A stretch of 64,000 bases of DNA from an uncultured Pelagibacteraceae bacterium (GTDB lineage Bacteria > Pseudomonadota > Alphaproteobacteria > Pelagibacterales > Pelagibacteraceae). This document shows, piece after piece, positions 39,675-48,119 of the stretch. A model generated the notes under the pieces. It worked only from the letters and a program-made list of their open reading frames with translations. It was not told the DNA's origin and did no database searches. Each line of letters starts with the position of its first letter. Position 1 is the stretch's first letter. Location of the stretch: NCBI GenBank assembly GCA_902524545.1, contig CABZDW010000005.1:1-64000 (forward strand), given 5' to 3'. The translations under genes and the position numbers were made by a program.

Positions 39675-41058
39675 ATTAGCTAAAAAAGAGATTATCCATT
39701 TTATAGGGATTGGTGGAATAGGTATGAGTGGTCTCGCACTGATTATGAAGGCAAAAGGTTTTCAAATTCAAGGTAGCGATATAAGTAAGAACAAAAATAT
39801 CGAAAAATTAAAAAAACAGGGTGTAAGAATTTTTATTGGTCACAAAAAACAAAATATAAAAGATGTTACAATTGTAGTGACTTCCTCTGCTATAAAAAAA
39901 AATAATCCAGAATTACTAGAGGCTAAAAAAAAAGTATTACCAGTAATAAAAAGAGGGAAGATGTTAGCAAATCTTGTTTCTTTAATGAAAAATATTGTTG
40001 TAGTTGGATCTCACGGCAAAACAACAACGACATCTTTAGTAAGTTCTATTTTTGAAAATACTAAGTTAGATCCGACAATAATCAATGGAGGCATAATAAA
40101 TTCAATAAAGAGCACAGCAAAATTAGGTAAGAGTGACTGGTCTATATTAGAGGCAGATGAATCAGATGGAAGTTTTACTCATATTTCACCCACATATTCA
40201 ATTATAACAAACATTGATAGAGAACACATGGATTTTTATAAATCAATGAAGGATTTAAAAAATCATTTTCTACACTTTATAAAAAAAGTTCCATCATTTG
40301 GAAAATCTTTTATTTGTATTGACGATAAAATTAACAATCAATTAAGTAAAGATATCAAAAATAAAAACTTTTTTACATATGGAGTCAAGTCTAACGCTAA
40401 TTTTCTTATAAAAAACATAACTCAAAACAAACTTTTTTCAAAATTTGATTTATCTATAAATTTACCAAATAAAAAAAAAATAATTTTAAAAAACTTTAAG
40501 ATCCCATTATTAGGTGTTCATAATATAAGAAACTCTACAGCTGCAATTGCAGTTGCTCTTACTGTAGGAATTCCAGTGTCTAATATTAAAAAAGGTCTGA
40601 AAAACTTTAAAGGTGTCCAGCGAAGATTTAATAAGATATTTACATTTAATGGAGTTGATATTTATGATGATTATGCACATCATCCAACAGAGATAAAATC
40701 TGTATTAGAGGGAGTTAAAAAAGTTTTTGATAATTGTGAAAAAGTCTGTGTTTTTCAACCACATAGAATATCAAGATTAAAAGATTTAAGAAGTGAATTT
40801 ACTCATTGTTTTAGAGATGCAGACACAATTATATTATGTCCCATTTTTACAGCCGGAGAAAAAATTAAATTAGGTTTTAATTATGATGATTTTGCAAAAG
40901 AAATAATCAAAAATTCAAAAGTAAAACTATTTATGATTAAAAATAATGTTGAATTAGCAAAATTTCTTAAACAAAATATTTATGGAAATAAAATCGTCAT
41001 AGGAATGGGTGCTGGTTCAATTTCAAATTGGATGAAAAAATTACCTGAATTAATGTAA
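39664..41058 (+). CDS. murC: UDP-MurNAc:L-alanine ligase MurC
   Basis: A 464-residue Mur ligase, the first amino-acid addition. IHFIGIGGIGMSGLALIM is the UDP-binding N-terminus, VVGSHGKTTTTSLV the ATP P-loop, ILEADESDGSF and ITNIDREHMDFYKSM the central domain, and IYDDYAHHPTEIKSVL and CVFQPHRISRLKDL the C-terminal domain. Stop and murB start overlap by 1 base. Confidence 0.96.
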   Translation: MKIELAKKEIIHFIGIGGIGMSGLALIMKAKGFQIQGSDISKNKNIEKLKKQGVRIFIGHKKQNIKDVTIVVTSSAIKKNNPELLEAKKKVLPVIKRGKMLANLVSLMKNIVVVGSHGKTTTTSLVSSIFENTKLDPTIINGGIINSIKSTAKLGKSDWSILEADESDGSFTHISPTYSIITNIDREHMDFYKSMKDLKNHFLHFIKKVPSFGKSFICIDDKINNQLSKDIKNKNFFTYGVKSNANFLIKNITQNKLFSKFDLSINLPNKKKIILKNFKIPLLGVHNIRNSTAAIAVALTVGIPVSNIKKGLKNFKGVQRRFNKIFTFNGVDIYDDYAHHPTEIKSVLEGVKKVFDNCEKVCVFQPHRISRLKDLRSEFTHCFRDADTIILCPIFTAGEKIKLGFNYDDFAKEIIKNSKVKLFMIKNNVELAKFLKQNIYGNKIVIGMGAGSISNWMKKLPELM

Positions 41059-41966
41059 TGCGGATACATCAACTTAAAGATTTGTTAAAAGACTTTGATA
41101 AAAATATAATTTACAATCAAGATTTAAAAAAAAAAAATTGGTTTAATATTGGAGGAAAGTCCAAAGTTTTTTACAAGGCAGAAAATTTAAGGGATTTAGT
41201 TAAATTTCTCAAATTACTAGATAATAAGGAAAAAATCTTTATCATTGGCGCAGGGTCTAACACTTTAATCTCAGATAATATTTTTGATGGAGTCGTGATA
41301 AAGCTTAGTAAAAATTTTAGTAGAATATCTTTATTAAGAGAGGATGTAATAATTTCTGGAAGTAGCGTTTTAGATAATAGTTTATCTAGTTTTGCTGCTG
41401 AAAATAATTTGAGTGGATTTGAGTTTTTATCTTGCATCCCAGGATCTATAGGTGGAGGAATTAAAATGAATGCTGGATGTTTTGGAAGAGAATTTAAAGA
41501 TATTCTTGTTTCCATTCAAGCTATAGATCAAAAGGGGAATTTAATAACAATTCCATCAAAAGAAATAAATTTTGATTATAGAAACAATGATTTGTCTGAA
41601 GATCTGATTTTTTTAAGTGCTTCTTTTAAAGGAATTAAAAGTACCTTTAACAAAGTAAATAGTGAAGTAATAAAAATGAAATCTTTAAAAGAAAAAAATC
41701 AACCAATGAGAATTAAAACAGGTGGAAGTACTTTTAAAAACCCAATAAATCAAACAAATAAAAAGGTTTGGGAACTGATAAGAGAATCAGTGTCAATTGA
41801 TACCAAGTTTGGTGATGCATATATTTCAGAAAAGCATTCAAATTTTTTTGTAAATAAGGGTAACGCAACATTTAATGATATGAAAAAATTAATTGATTTT
41901 GTCTCAAAAAAAGTTTTAGAAAAAACTGGTATAAAATTAGATAAAGAAATTAAAATATTGGAATAA
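41058..41966 (+). CDS. murB: UDP-N-acetylenolpyruvoylglucosamine reductase MurB
   Basis: A 302-residue FAD/NADPH enzyme that reduces enolpyruvyl-UDP-GlcNAc to UDP-MurNAc. Features: NWFNIGGKSKVFYKA, IIGAGSNTLISD (FAD-binding), GFEFLSCIPGSIGGGIKMNAGCFG, FDYRNNDL, and the catalytic region RIKTGGSTFKNPI where Ser replaces the acid/base position as usual. The C-terminal EKHSNFFVNKGNAT is the type II-like ending. One base separates it from ddl. Confidence 0.95.
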   Translation: MRIHQLKDLLKDFDKNIIYNQDLKKKNWFNIGGKSKVFYKAENLRDLVKFLKLLDNKEKIFIIGAGSNTLISDNIFDGVVIKLSKNFSRISLLREDVIISGSSVLDNSLSSFAAENNLSGFEFLSCIPGSIGGGIKMNAGCFGREFKDILVSIQAIDQKGNLITIPSKEINFDYRNNDLSEDLIFLSASFKGIKSTFNKVNSEVIKMKSLKEKNQPMRIKTGGSTFKNPINQTNKKVWELIRESVSIDTKFGDAYISEKHSNFFVNKGNATFNDMKKLIDFVSKKVLEKTGIKLDKEIKILE

Positions 41967-41967
41967 A

Positions 41968-42882
41968 TTGAAAAAGAAAATTTTGATAATTTCAGGCGGT
42001 ATTTCTAAGGAAAGAATTATCAGCTTAGAGACAGGGAGGCAGGTTGCAAAAGAATTAAAAAGAAATAATTACATAGTAAAAATATGCGAGCCAGACAAAG
42101 ATTTAATATCTGTAACAAAAAGTTTTAAACCCCATTTAATTTTTAATGCTCTACACGGGCAGTTTGGTGAAGATGGATACATACAAACAATCCTTGAAAC
42201 AATAGGTATACCTTATACCCATTCAGGTGTAATTGCCTCTGCTAAAGCAATGGATAAAGAAATTTCTAAAAAAATTTTTATTAAAAATAAAATTTTAACA
42301 CCTAAATATTTCATTTTTACTTTCAATAAAACTAATAAAGAACTTATAAGTTTAGTAAAAAAAAAGTTAAACTTTCCTGTTGTGATTAAACCAATAAATG
42401 AAGGTTCTAGTGTAAATGTTTATATTTGTACGAAGAATAATTTATCGAGAAACATAAAATTGTTAAAAGATTATAAAAAAGTATTGATAGAACAATTTAT
42501 TCCTGGGAGAGAGATTCAGTCTGCGATAATTGGAAAGAAGAAGCTTGGGGCAATTGAGCTTAAACCAAAGAGGAAATTTTATGATTATCAGGCAAAATAT
42601 AATTCTAATGCCAAAACAGAACATATAATTCCCGTAGACATAACAAAAAAAAAATTCAAAATTCTTATGGATACAACTTTAAAAGCACATAATTTGATGG
42701 GGTGTAGAGGAGTTACTAGATCAGATTTCAAATATTTTAGAGGAAAATTTTACCTTTTAGAAATTAATACACAGCCAGGAATGACAAAACTATCTTTAGT
42801 TCCTGAGATATCAGCCTATATTGGAATTAATTTCATAAATCTAATAAAATTAATTTTAAAAGATGCATCTATTAATAAGTAA
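41968..42882 (+). CDS. ddl: D-alanine:D-alanine ligase
   Basis: A 304-residue ATP-grasp enzyme that makes D-Ala-D-Ala for MurF. NALHGQFGEDGYIQTILE, PYTHSGVIASAKAMDKE, VIKPINEGSSVNVYI and the Mg-binding LLEINTQPGMTKLSLVPE are clear. The start is TTG one base after the murB stop, giving LKKKILIISGG as the N-terminal strand. It overlaps ftsQ by 20 bases. Confidence 0.94.
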   Translation: MKKKILIISGGISKERIISLETGRQVAKELKRNNYIVKICEPDKDLISVTKSFKPHLIFNALHGQFGEDGYIQTILETIGIPYTHSGVIASAKAMDKEISKKIFIKNKILTPKYFIFTFNKTNKELISLVKKKLNFPVVIKPINEGSSVNVYICTKNNLSRNIKLLKDYKKVLIEQFIPGREIQSAIIGKKKLGAIELKPKRKFYDYQAKYNSNAKTEHIIPVDITKKKFKILMDTTLKAHNLMGCRGVTRSDFKYFRGKFYLLEINTQPGMTKLSLVPEISAYIGINFINLIKLILKDASINK

Positions 42883-43537
42883 AAAAATTACGATTTACTT
42901 ATTACTTTTTTGTTTTCTTGTATCAATAAATAATATCTCATTAATGAACATCAGTTTTCCAAAAATTAATCAGATAGAGATTAGCGGTTTAAATCTTGAT
43001 GAAAGAAAGAAAATTGAAAGAATTATTTATGACTCTGATTTTAAAAGTATATTTCATTTAGATAAGCAATATTTAAAAAGAAAAATTAGTTCCATTAATA
43101 TTATTGAACAATTTGAAATATTTAAAAATTATCCATCAACTTTAAAAATATTTATAAAGGAAACAAAAATACTCGCACAAATAAAAAGAAATGGTTTTGA
43201 TTATTTAATTGGATCAAATGGAAAACTTATTCGAAATAATAATTTATCAGCTGACTTACCATTTATATTTGGCGATTTAAATCTTAATGAATTTTTAAAT
43301 TTTAAAAATGAAATTGATAAATCAAAGTTTGATTTTAAAAATATAACAAAATTATATTATTTCAAATCAAAGAGATGGGATATTGAAACATCTAAAGGTT
43401 ATTTGATAAAATTATCGAAAGATAACGTCGAAAAGAATCTAAATTTGTTTGTTCGTTTGTCTGATGAGAATAAATTTGAGAATAAATTAATAATTGATTT
43501 TCGTCAAAAAGATCAAATAATATTGAATGCAAAATAA
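42863..43537 (+). CDS. ftsQ: Cell division protein FtsQ
   Basis: A 224-residue bitopic divisome protein: one N-terminal span (KITIYLLLFCFLVSINNISL), then a POTRA-like segment (INQIEISGLNLDERKKIERIIYD) and a beta domain typical of FtsQ (LKIFIKETKILAQIKRNGFDYLIGSNGKLI). It is shorter than E. coli FtsQ (276). Position between ddl and the ftsA-like gene is standard. It overlaps the next gene by 11 bases. Confidence 0.88.
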   Translation: MHLLISKKITIYLLLFCFLVSINNISLMNISFPKINQIEISGLNLDERKKIERIIYDSDFKSIFHLDKQYLKRKISSINIIEQFEIFKNYPSTLKIFIKETKILAQIKRNGFDYLIGSNGKLIRNNNLSADLPFIFGDLNLNEFLNFKNEIDKSKFDFKNITKLYYFKSKRWDIETSKGYLIKLSKDNVEKNLNLFVRLSDENKFENKLIIDFRQKDQIILNAK

Positions 43538-44228
43538 ATTAGAAAATAAAATATTTCTTCTTTTAGGTATTAATAAATTTACAATAGTAGCATTAAGTTC
43601 CACTAACGAGTTAGTTTATAAAGAAGAAATCTTAACAAATGATAAAAGTAATCAAATTGATCTAAATTTTTTAGATAATTTTTTGAATGAAAATATTTTT
43701 AAGATAGAAAAAAAACTTGATGAATTTATCAAAAGTATTTTTTTAATTATTGATAATCAGAATATTTTTTCAATTCATTTATCAATTAAAAATAAATTTG
43801 ATAATATAAATATAAATTCTGATACGATGCATAAATTACTGTTGGAAGCAAAAAGTTGTTGTAACAAAACACTAGAAGATCTTGATATTCTTCACATGAA
43901 GATTGATCAGTTTTATATTGATGGAGCTTATTTTAAAACTTTACCAGAAAAAAAAAATTGTAATAATCTTTCTATCGATGTTTGTTATATATGTTTACCT
44001 AAAAGTATCTCAAAAACTATTGAAGATGTTCTTAGAAAATACCAAATATCATTAGATAGAACATTGAGTTTTGATTATCTAAATAGTTTTTTAGATAATA
44101 AAAATGAAAATTTATATGCAACTGCACAACAAATCTTAAGTGGTTTTAATGAGAATGAGGTGTTTATCGCTGATAAAAGCTCTAAAAAATTGGGTTTTTT
44201 TGAGAAATTCTTTAATTTTTTCAATTAG
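43527..44228 (+). CDS. ftsA: Reduced FtsA-like protein lacking the ATPase core
   Basis: A 233-residue protein in the ftsA position between ftsQ and lpxC, where FtsA is normally about 410-440 residues. The N-terminus (KIFLLLGINKFTIVALSSTNELVYKEE) resembles the first FtsA hairpin without its phosphate-1 Asp-Gly-Thr/Ser. Residues ~80-185 look like the SHS2 (1C) subdomain, ending in YICLPKSISKTIEDVLRKYQISLDR, which resembles the 1C exit of FtsA. After that the 2A/2B ATP-binding lobes are missing. The tail KKLGFFEKFFNFFN is an amphipathic helix like the FtsA membrane anchor. Homology is inferred from position and pattern; it is highly diverged. Confidence 0.65.
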   Translation: MQNKLENKIFLLLGINKFTIVALSSTNELVYKEEILTNDKSNQIDLNFLDNFLNENIFKIEKKLDEFIKSIFLIIDNQNIFSIHLSIKNKFDNININSDTMHKLLLEAKSCCNKTLEDLDILHMKIDQFYIDGAYFKTLPEKKNCNNLSIDVCYICLPKSISKTIEDVLRKYQISLDRTLSFDYLNSFLDNKNENLYATAQQILSGFNENEVFIADKSSKKLGFFEKFFNFFN

Positions 44229-44285
44229 TTCGTATTTTCTTGTAACATTTGTTGTTTTTAAATTTCAAAATAGGAAGATTAAAAG

Positions 44286-45212
44286 TTGTTCGTGTCTTTA
44301 TTAAATCAAAAAACTATTAAAAAACCTGTAACTTTCAGTGGTATAGGCCTTCATTCAGGAAAACCCTCTAAGATTTGTGTTAAACCTGCTAATCCAGACA
44401 CTGGGATTGTATTTAAAAGAATAGATCAAAAAGACAACAACCTAATCTATCCAAATTTTATGAATGTGAGTAATACAGCTTTAAATACTACTATAAGTAA
44501 TAGCAATGGAGTGAAAGTTTCAACAATTGAACATTTAATGGGAGCTCTATTTGGAATCGGAATTGATAATGCATTGATTGAAATTGATAATGAGGAAGTA
44601 CCAATTTTAGATGGGTCAGCGAAAGTTTTTATTGATGAAATATTAACAGCCGGTCTAGAACTAAGTGATAAACCTATAAAGATTATTAAGATTAACAAAA
44701 AAGTTGAGTTTAAAAAAGGTGATAAGTTTATTTCAATTGAGCCTTCTAAATTAAGCCTAGATATAGATTTTGAGTTAAAATATAAAAATAAAATCATTGG
44801 AAATCAAAGAAATAAAAAAAATGTTTATGAAGATGATCTTACAGAAATTTTTGATTCTAGAACTTTCTGTCTTTATGAAGATATAGAAATGATAAAGAAA
44901 AATGGCCTTGCAAAAGGTGGAAGCCTAGATAATGCTGTTGTGGTAAAAGGTGAAGAAGTTTTAAATGCAGAAGGTTTAAGGAACTCAAAAGAGTTTGTTA
45001 ATCATAAAATACTTGATTGTATAGGTGATCTTTATACATGCGGATACAGAATGATAGCTAGTGTTAATTGCTCTCAAGGAGGACATTATATAACTAATAG
45101 CTTGTTGAGAGAAGTATTTAATAATAAAGATAATTTTTCTATTATAGAAATTCAGGAAAGAACATTACCCCACACATTAATTAATAGAAATTTGCTAAGA
45201 TCAATAGCATAG
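44286..45212 (+). CDS. lpxC: UDP-3-O-acyl-N-acetylglucosamine deacetylase LpxC
   Basis: The zinc hydrolase committing to lipid A synthesis; 308 residues. QKTIKKPVTFSGIGLHSG opens the protein; VSTIEHLMGALFGIGIDNALIE has the first zinc His, and FVNHKILDCIGDLYTCGY supplies the other His/Asp ligands. The catalytic Glu is in DNEEVPILDGSA. The frame opens with TTG at 44286; a GTG two codons in (MSLLNQKT) is an alternative. Its presence indicates an LPS-bearing outer membrane. Confidence 0.94.
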   Translation: MFVSLLNQKTIKKPVTFSGIGLHSGKPSKICVKPANPDTGIVFKRIDQKDNNLIYPNFMNVSNTALNTTISNSNGVKVSTIEHLMGALFGIGIDNALIEIDNEEVPILDGSAKVFIDEILTAGLELSDKPIKIIKINKKVEFKKGDKFISIEPSKLSLDIDFELKYKNKIIGNQRNKKNVYEDDLTEIFDSRTFCLYEDIEMIKKNGLAKGGSLDNAVVVKGEEVLNAEGLRNSKEFVNHKILDCIGDLYTCGYRMIASVNCSQGGHYITNSLLREVFNNKDNFSIIEIQERTLPHTLINRNLLRSIA

Positions 45213-45260
45213 ATTAAATTCATCCTTATAATTTTAACTAAAATCTATATAGTTTGAGAA

Positions 45261-46094
45261 ATGTATAAATTAAAAATATATTTAATTATCTTTTCTCTAA
45301 CATTTTTCTCTTCATGCAGTAAAGAAACTGAAAATATAAAATTGATAAAAGAGACGAACCAAAAAATAGAAATGATTTCAGCTTATGAAATGGGCATGGA
45401 CTCATTCGAAATCGGTGACTACTTTAATGCAAGTAAAAAATTTTTAGAGGCAGAAATTTTACTGCCTCAATCGGAATGGGCACCCAAATCAGTTTTAATG
45501 GCCTCTTATTCATATTATATGCAGGGCTATTATTCTTTGGCTATTGAAAATATTAAGAGGTATTTTCAAACTTATCCTAAAGACAAAAATAAAGCTTACG
45601 CACATTATCTCTTAGCAATAGTTTATTATGAAACAATTGAAGGTGAAAAAAAAGATTTAGCCCCGTTGCTCCTATCTAAAAAGGAATTTAATTTTGTAAT
45701 TAAAAATTTTCCAAACACTGATTATGCTTATGATGCAAAATTTAAAATTGATTTAATTAATGATATACTAGCAGCAAAAGAGGTTTATATTGGGAGACAT
45801 TATATTAAGAAAAAAAAATGGATACCCGCTCTTAATAGATTTAAAAATGTATTAAAAGATTACGAGACTACAATTCATGTAGAGGAAGCAATACATAGGT
45901 TAGTAGAAATTTATTACAAATTAGGCATGAAAGAAGAGTCACTTAAATATGCTTCATTATTAGGTTATAATTATAATTCGGGAGAATGGTACAAAGAAAC
46001 TTATAAAATATTTAATAGAAAGTATGAAATTACAGTCCCTGAAAATAAAAAAGAAAAAAGTAAAATTTTAGGTACAATCAAGAGTCTTTTTTAG
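45261..46094 (+). CDS. bamD: Outer membrane assembly lipoprotein BamD
   Basis: A 277-residue lipoprotein with a signal and lipobox (FSLTFFSSCSK, Cys at residue 19) followed by tetratricopeptide repeats (SAYEMGMDSFEIGDYFNASKKFLEAEILLPQS; YSYYMQGYYSLAIENIKRYFQTYP). It is part of the BAM complex that inserts beta-barrel proteins. It lies between lpxC and ligA; recN, often found after bamD in alphaproteobacteria, is absent here. Confidence 0.92.
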   Translation: MYKLKIYLIIFSLTFFSSCSKETENIKLIKETNQKIEMISAYEMGMDSFEIGDYFNASKKFLEAEILLPQSEWAPKSVLMASYSYYMQGYYSLAIENIKRYFQTYPKDKNKAYAHYLLAIVYYETIEGEKKDLAPLLLSKKEFNFVIKNFPNTDYAYDAKFKIDLINDILAAKEVYIGRHYIKKKKWIPALNRFKNVLKDYETTIHVEEAIHRLVEIYYKLGMKEESLKYASLLGYNYNSGEWYKETYKIFNRKYEITVPENKKEKSKILGTIKSLF

Positions 46095-46097
46095 AAA

Positions 46098-48119
46098 ATG
46101 TCTGATGATAAAATTAATCAAGAATATTTAAAAAAGATAAAATTATTTCAAAAGTATAATAAAAATTATTATGATTTAAATAATCCTTTGGTTAGTGATC
46201 AAGTATTTGATAATTTAAAGTCAGAAATAATTAAATTAGAAAAAAAATATAAATATCTAAATAATGTTAATTCCCCATCTAATTCAGTAGGTTTTAAACC
46301 ATCTAAAGTTTTTAAAAAAGTCAAACATTCAGTTCCAATGCTTTCTTTGGGCAACGCTTTTGATGAAAACGATTTAATAAATTTCGAAAAAAAAATTTTA
46401 AATTTTTTAAATAAAGATAAGAATTTTAATATAATATATAGTGCAGAACCCAAAATTGATGGTATATCGGCATCTTTAATTTACAAAAACGGAAAATTTA
46501 TTACTGGTTTATCCAGAGGTGATGGAAAAGAGGGAGAGGATATAACTGAAAATTTAAAAACCATTAAAGATATTCCACATCTTATAAAGTCAAAAACTTT
46601 TCCAAAAGAAATCGATATAAGAGGTGAAGTATTTATCCAAAATAGTGATTTTGAAAAATTAAAAGATAAGTTTGCAAACCCAAGAAATGCAGCCTCTGGA
46701 TCTTTAAGACAAAAAGATCCTAACGAAACAAAAAAAATTCCTTTAAAATTTATAGCTTATACGTTTGGTTCAGATAAAGGTTTGAAAGCTACATCACAAA
46801 ACGAATATTTAAAAAATTTAAAAGAATGGGGCTTTAAAACTAATCCTTTAAATAAAATTCTAGAAAAAACAGAAAATTTAATGACCAATTATTATGAGAT
46901 TGAAAATAAAAGAAGTGACATTGATTTTGATATTGATGGGATCGTCTATAAAGTTAATAATTTTCAATTACAAAAAAGATTAGGGAATGTTGCTAATGCT
47001 CCAAGATGGGCTATTGCTCATAAATTTTCAGCTAATAGTGGAATTTCAAAGATTAAAAATATTGAAATTCAAATTGGTAGAACTGGTGCTTTAACACCGG
47101 TGGCAAAGATTGATCCTGTAAATATTGGAGGTGTAGTTGTTTCTAATGCAACTTTACATAATGAAGAAGAAATAAATAGAAAAGACATAAGGGTGAACGA
47201 TACAGTTTTAATTGAAAGAGCTGGTGATGTAATACCACATGTAATTTCCGTAGATTTAAAAATGAGGAATAAAGATTCAAAAAAATTTATTTTTCCTCTT
47301 AAATGTCCATCTTGTGGATCAAAAACAATTAAAGATTTTAACTTTACAACTAAAAAAGAAGATGCGGTAAGAAGATGTTCCAGTGAAGGTTATGAGTGTG
47401 AAAAAATGTCTGTAGAAAAAATTAAACATTTTGTTTCAAAAGAAGCTTTTAACATCGAGGGTTTTGGTAAAAAGATAGTTGAGAATTTTTGGAATTTGAA
47501 TTTAATCAAACTCCCACCAGATATATTCAAACTTGATTTCAAGAAAATTGAAAGTTTGGATGGATGGGGCAAACAATCAGTTGCTAATTTAAAATATTCA
47601 ATAAATTTAAGAAAAAAAATTTCTTTTGAAAAATTTATCTATGCCTTGGGTATTAGGCACATTGGTTTAGAAAACGCTAAAACTATATCTAAGAATTTAA
47701 AATCACTTAAAAATTTTTTAGCATTCTCAAAAAAAAGTAATTTCAATGATTTAATGAATATTGATGGAATAGGTGAAACTCAGATTAATTCAATTAAAAA
47801 TTTTTTTAAAAACCATACAAATTTAGAGGTTTTGAAAAATTTGGATGAATTGGTTGAAGTAAAAGACACAGAAAGAAATAAAACAGGTGGTTTATTAAAC
47901 AATAAAACATTTATGTTTACAGGTAGACTTTCAAACATGAGCCGTTCTGAGGCGAAATCTTTAATAGAGCAAAATTCAGGATCAATAGTTAGCAATGTTA
48001 CGAATAAACTTGATTATCTTATCATTGGTGAAAAACCAACTAATAGGAAAGTCGATGCAGCAAAAAATTTGGGTGTAAAAATTTTAGACCAGTCTTCTTG
48101 GTTAAAGATGCTTAAATAA
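46098..48119 (+). CDS. ligA: NAD-dependent DNA ligase LigA
   Basis: A 673-residue ligase that seals nicks. The adenylated Lys is in AEPKIDGISASLIY; SRGDGKEGEDIT and DIRGEVFI continue the nucleotidyltransferase domain, GRTGALTPVAKIDPV starts the OB fold. A four-Cys zinc finger (CPSC...RRC...YEC) and HhH motifs (IDGIGETQINSI) follow, and a BRCT domain ends the protein (LNNKTFMFTGRLSNMSRSEAK). Three bases separate it from bamD; it overlaps convergent pepP by 8 bases. Confidence 0.96.
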   Translation: MSDDKINQEYLKKIKLFQKYNKNYYDLNNPLVSDQVFDNLKSEIIKLEKKYKYLNNVNSPSNSVGFKPSKVFKKVKHSVPMLSLGNAFDENDLINFEKKILNFLNKDKNFNIIYSAEPKIDGISASLIYKNGKFITGLSRGDGKEGEDITENLKTIKDIPHLIKSKTFPKEIDIRGEVFIQNSDFEKLKDKFANPRNAASGSLRQKDPNETKKIPLKFIAYTFGSDKGLKATSQNEYLKNLKEWGFKTNPLNKILEKTENLMTNYYEIENKRSDIDFDIDGIVYKVNNFQLQKRLGNVANAPRWAIAHKFSANSGISKIKNIEIQIGRTGALTPVAKIDPVNIGGVVVSNATLHNEEEINRKDIRVNDTVLIERAGDVIPHVISVDLKMRNKDSKKFIFPLKCPSCGSKTIKDFNFTTKKEDAVRRCSSEGYECEKMSVEKIKHFVSKEAFNIEGFGKKIVENFWNLNLIKLPPDIFKLDFKKIESLDGWGKQSVANLKYSINLRKKISFEKFIYALGIRHIGLENAKTISKNLKSLKNFLAFSKKSNFNDLMNIDGIGETQINSIKNFFKNHTNLEVLKNLDELVEVKDTERNKTGGLLNNKTFMFTGRLSNMSRSEAKSLIEQNSGSIVSNVTNKLDYLIIGEKPTNRKVDAAKNLGVKILDQSSWLKMLK

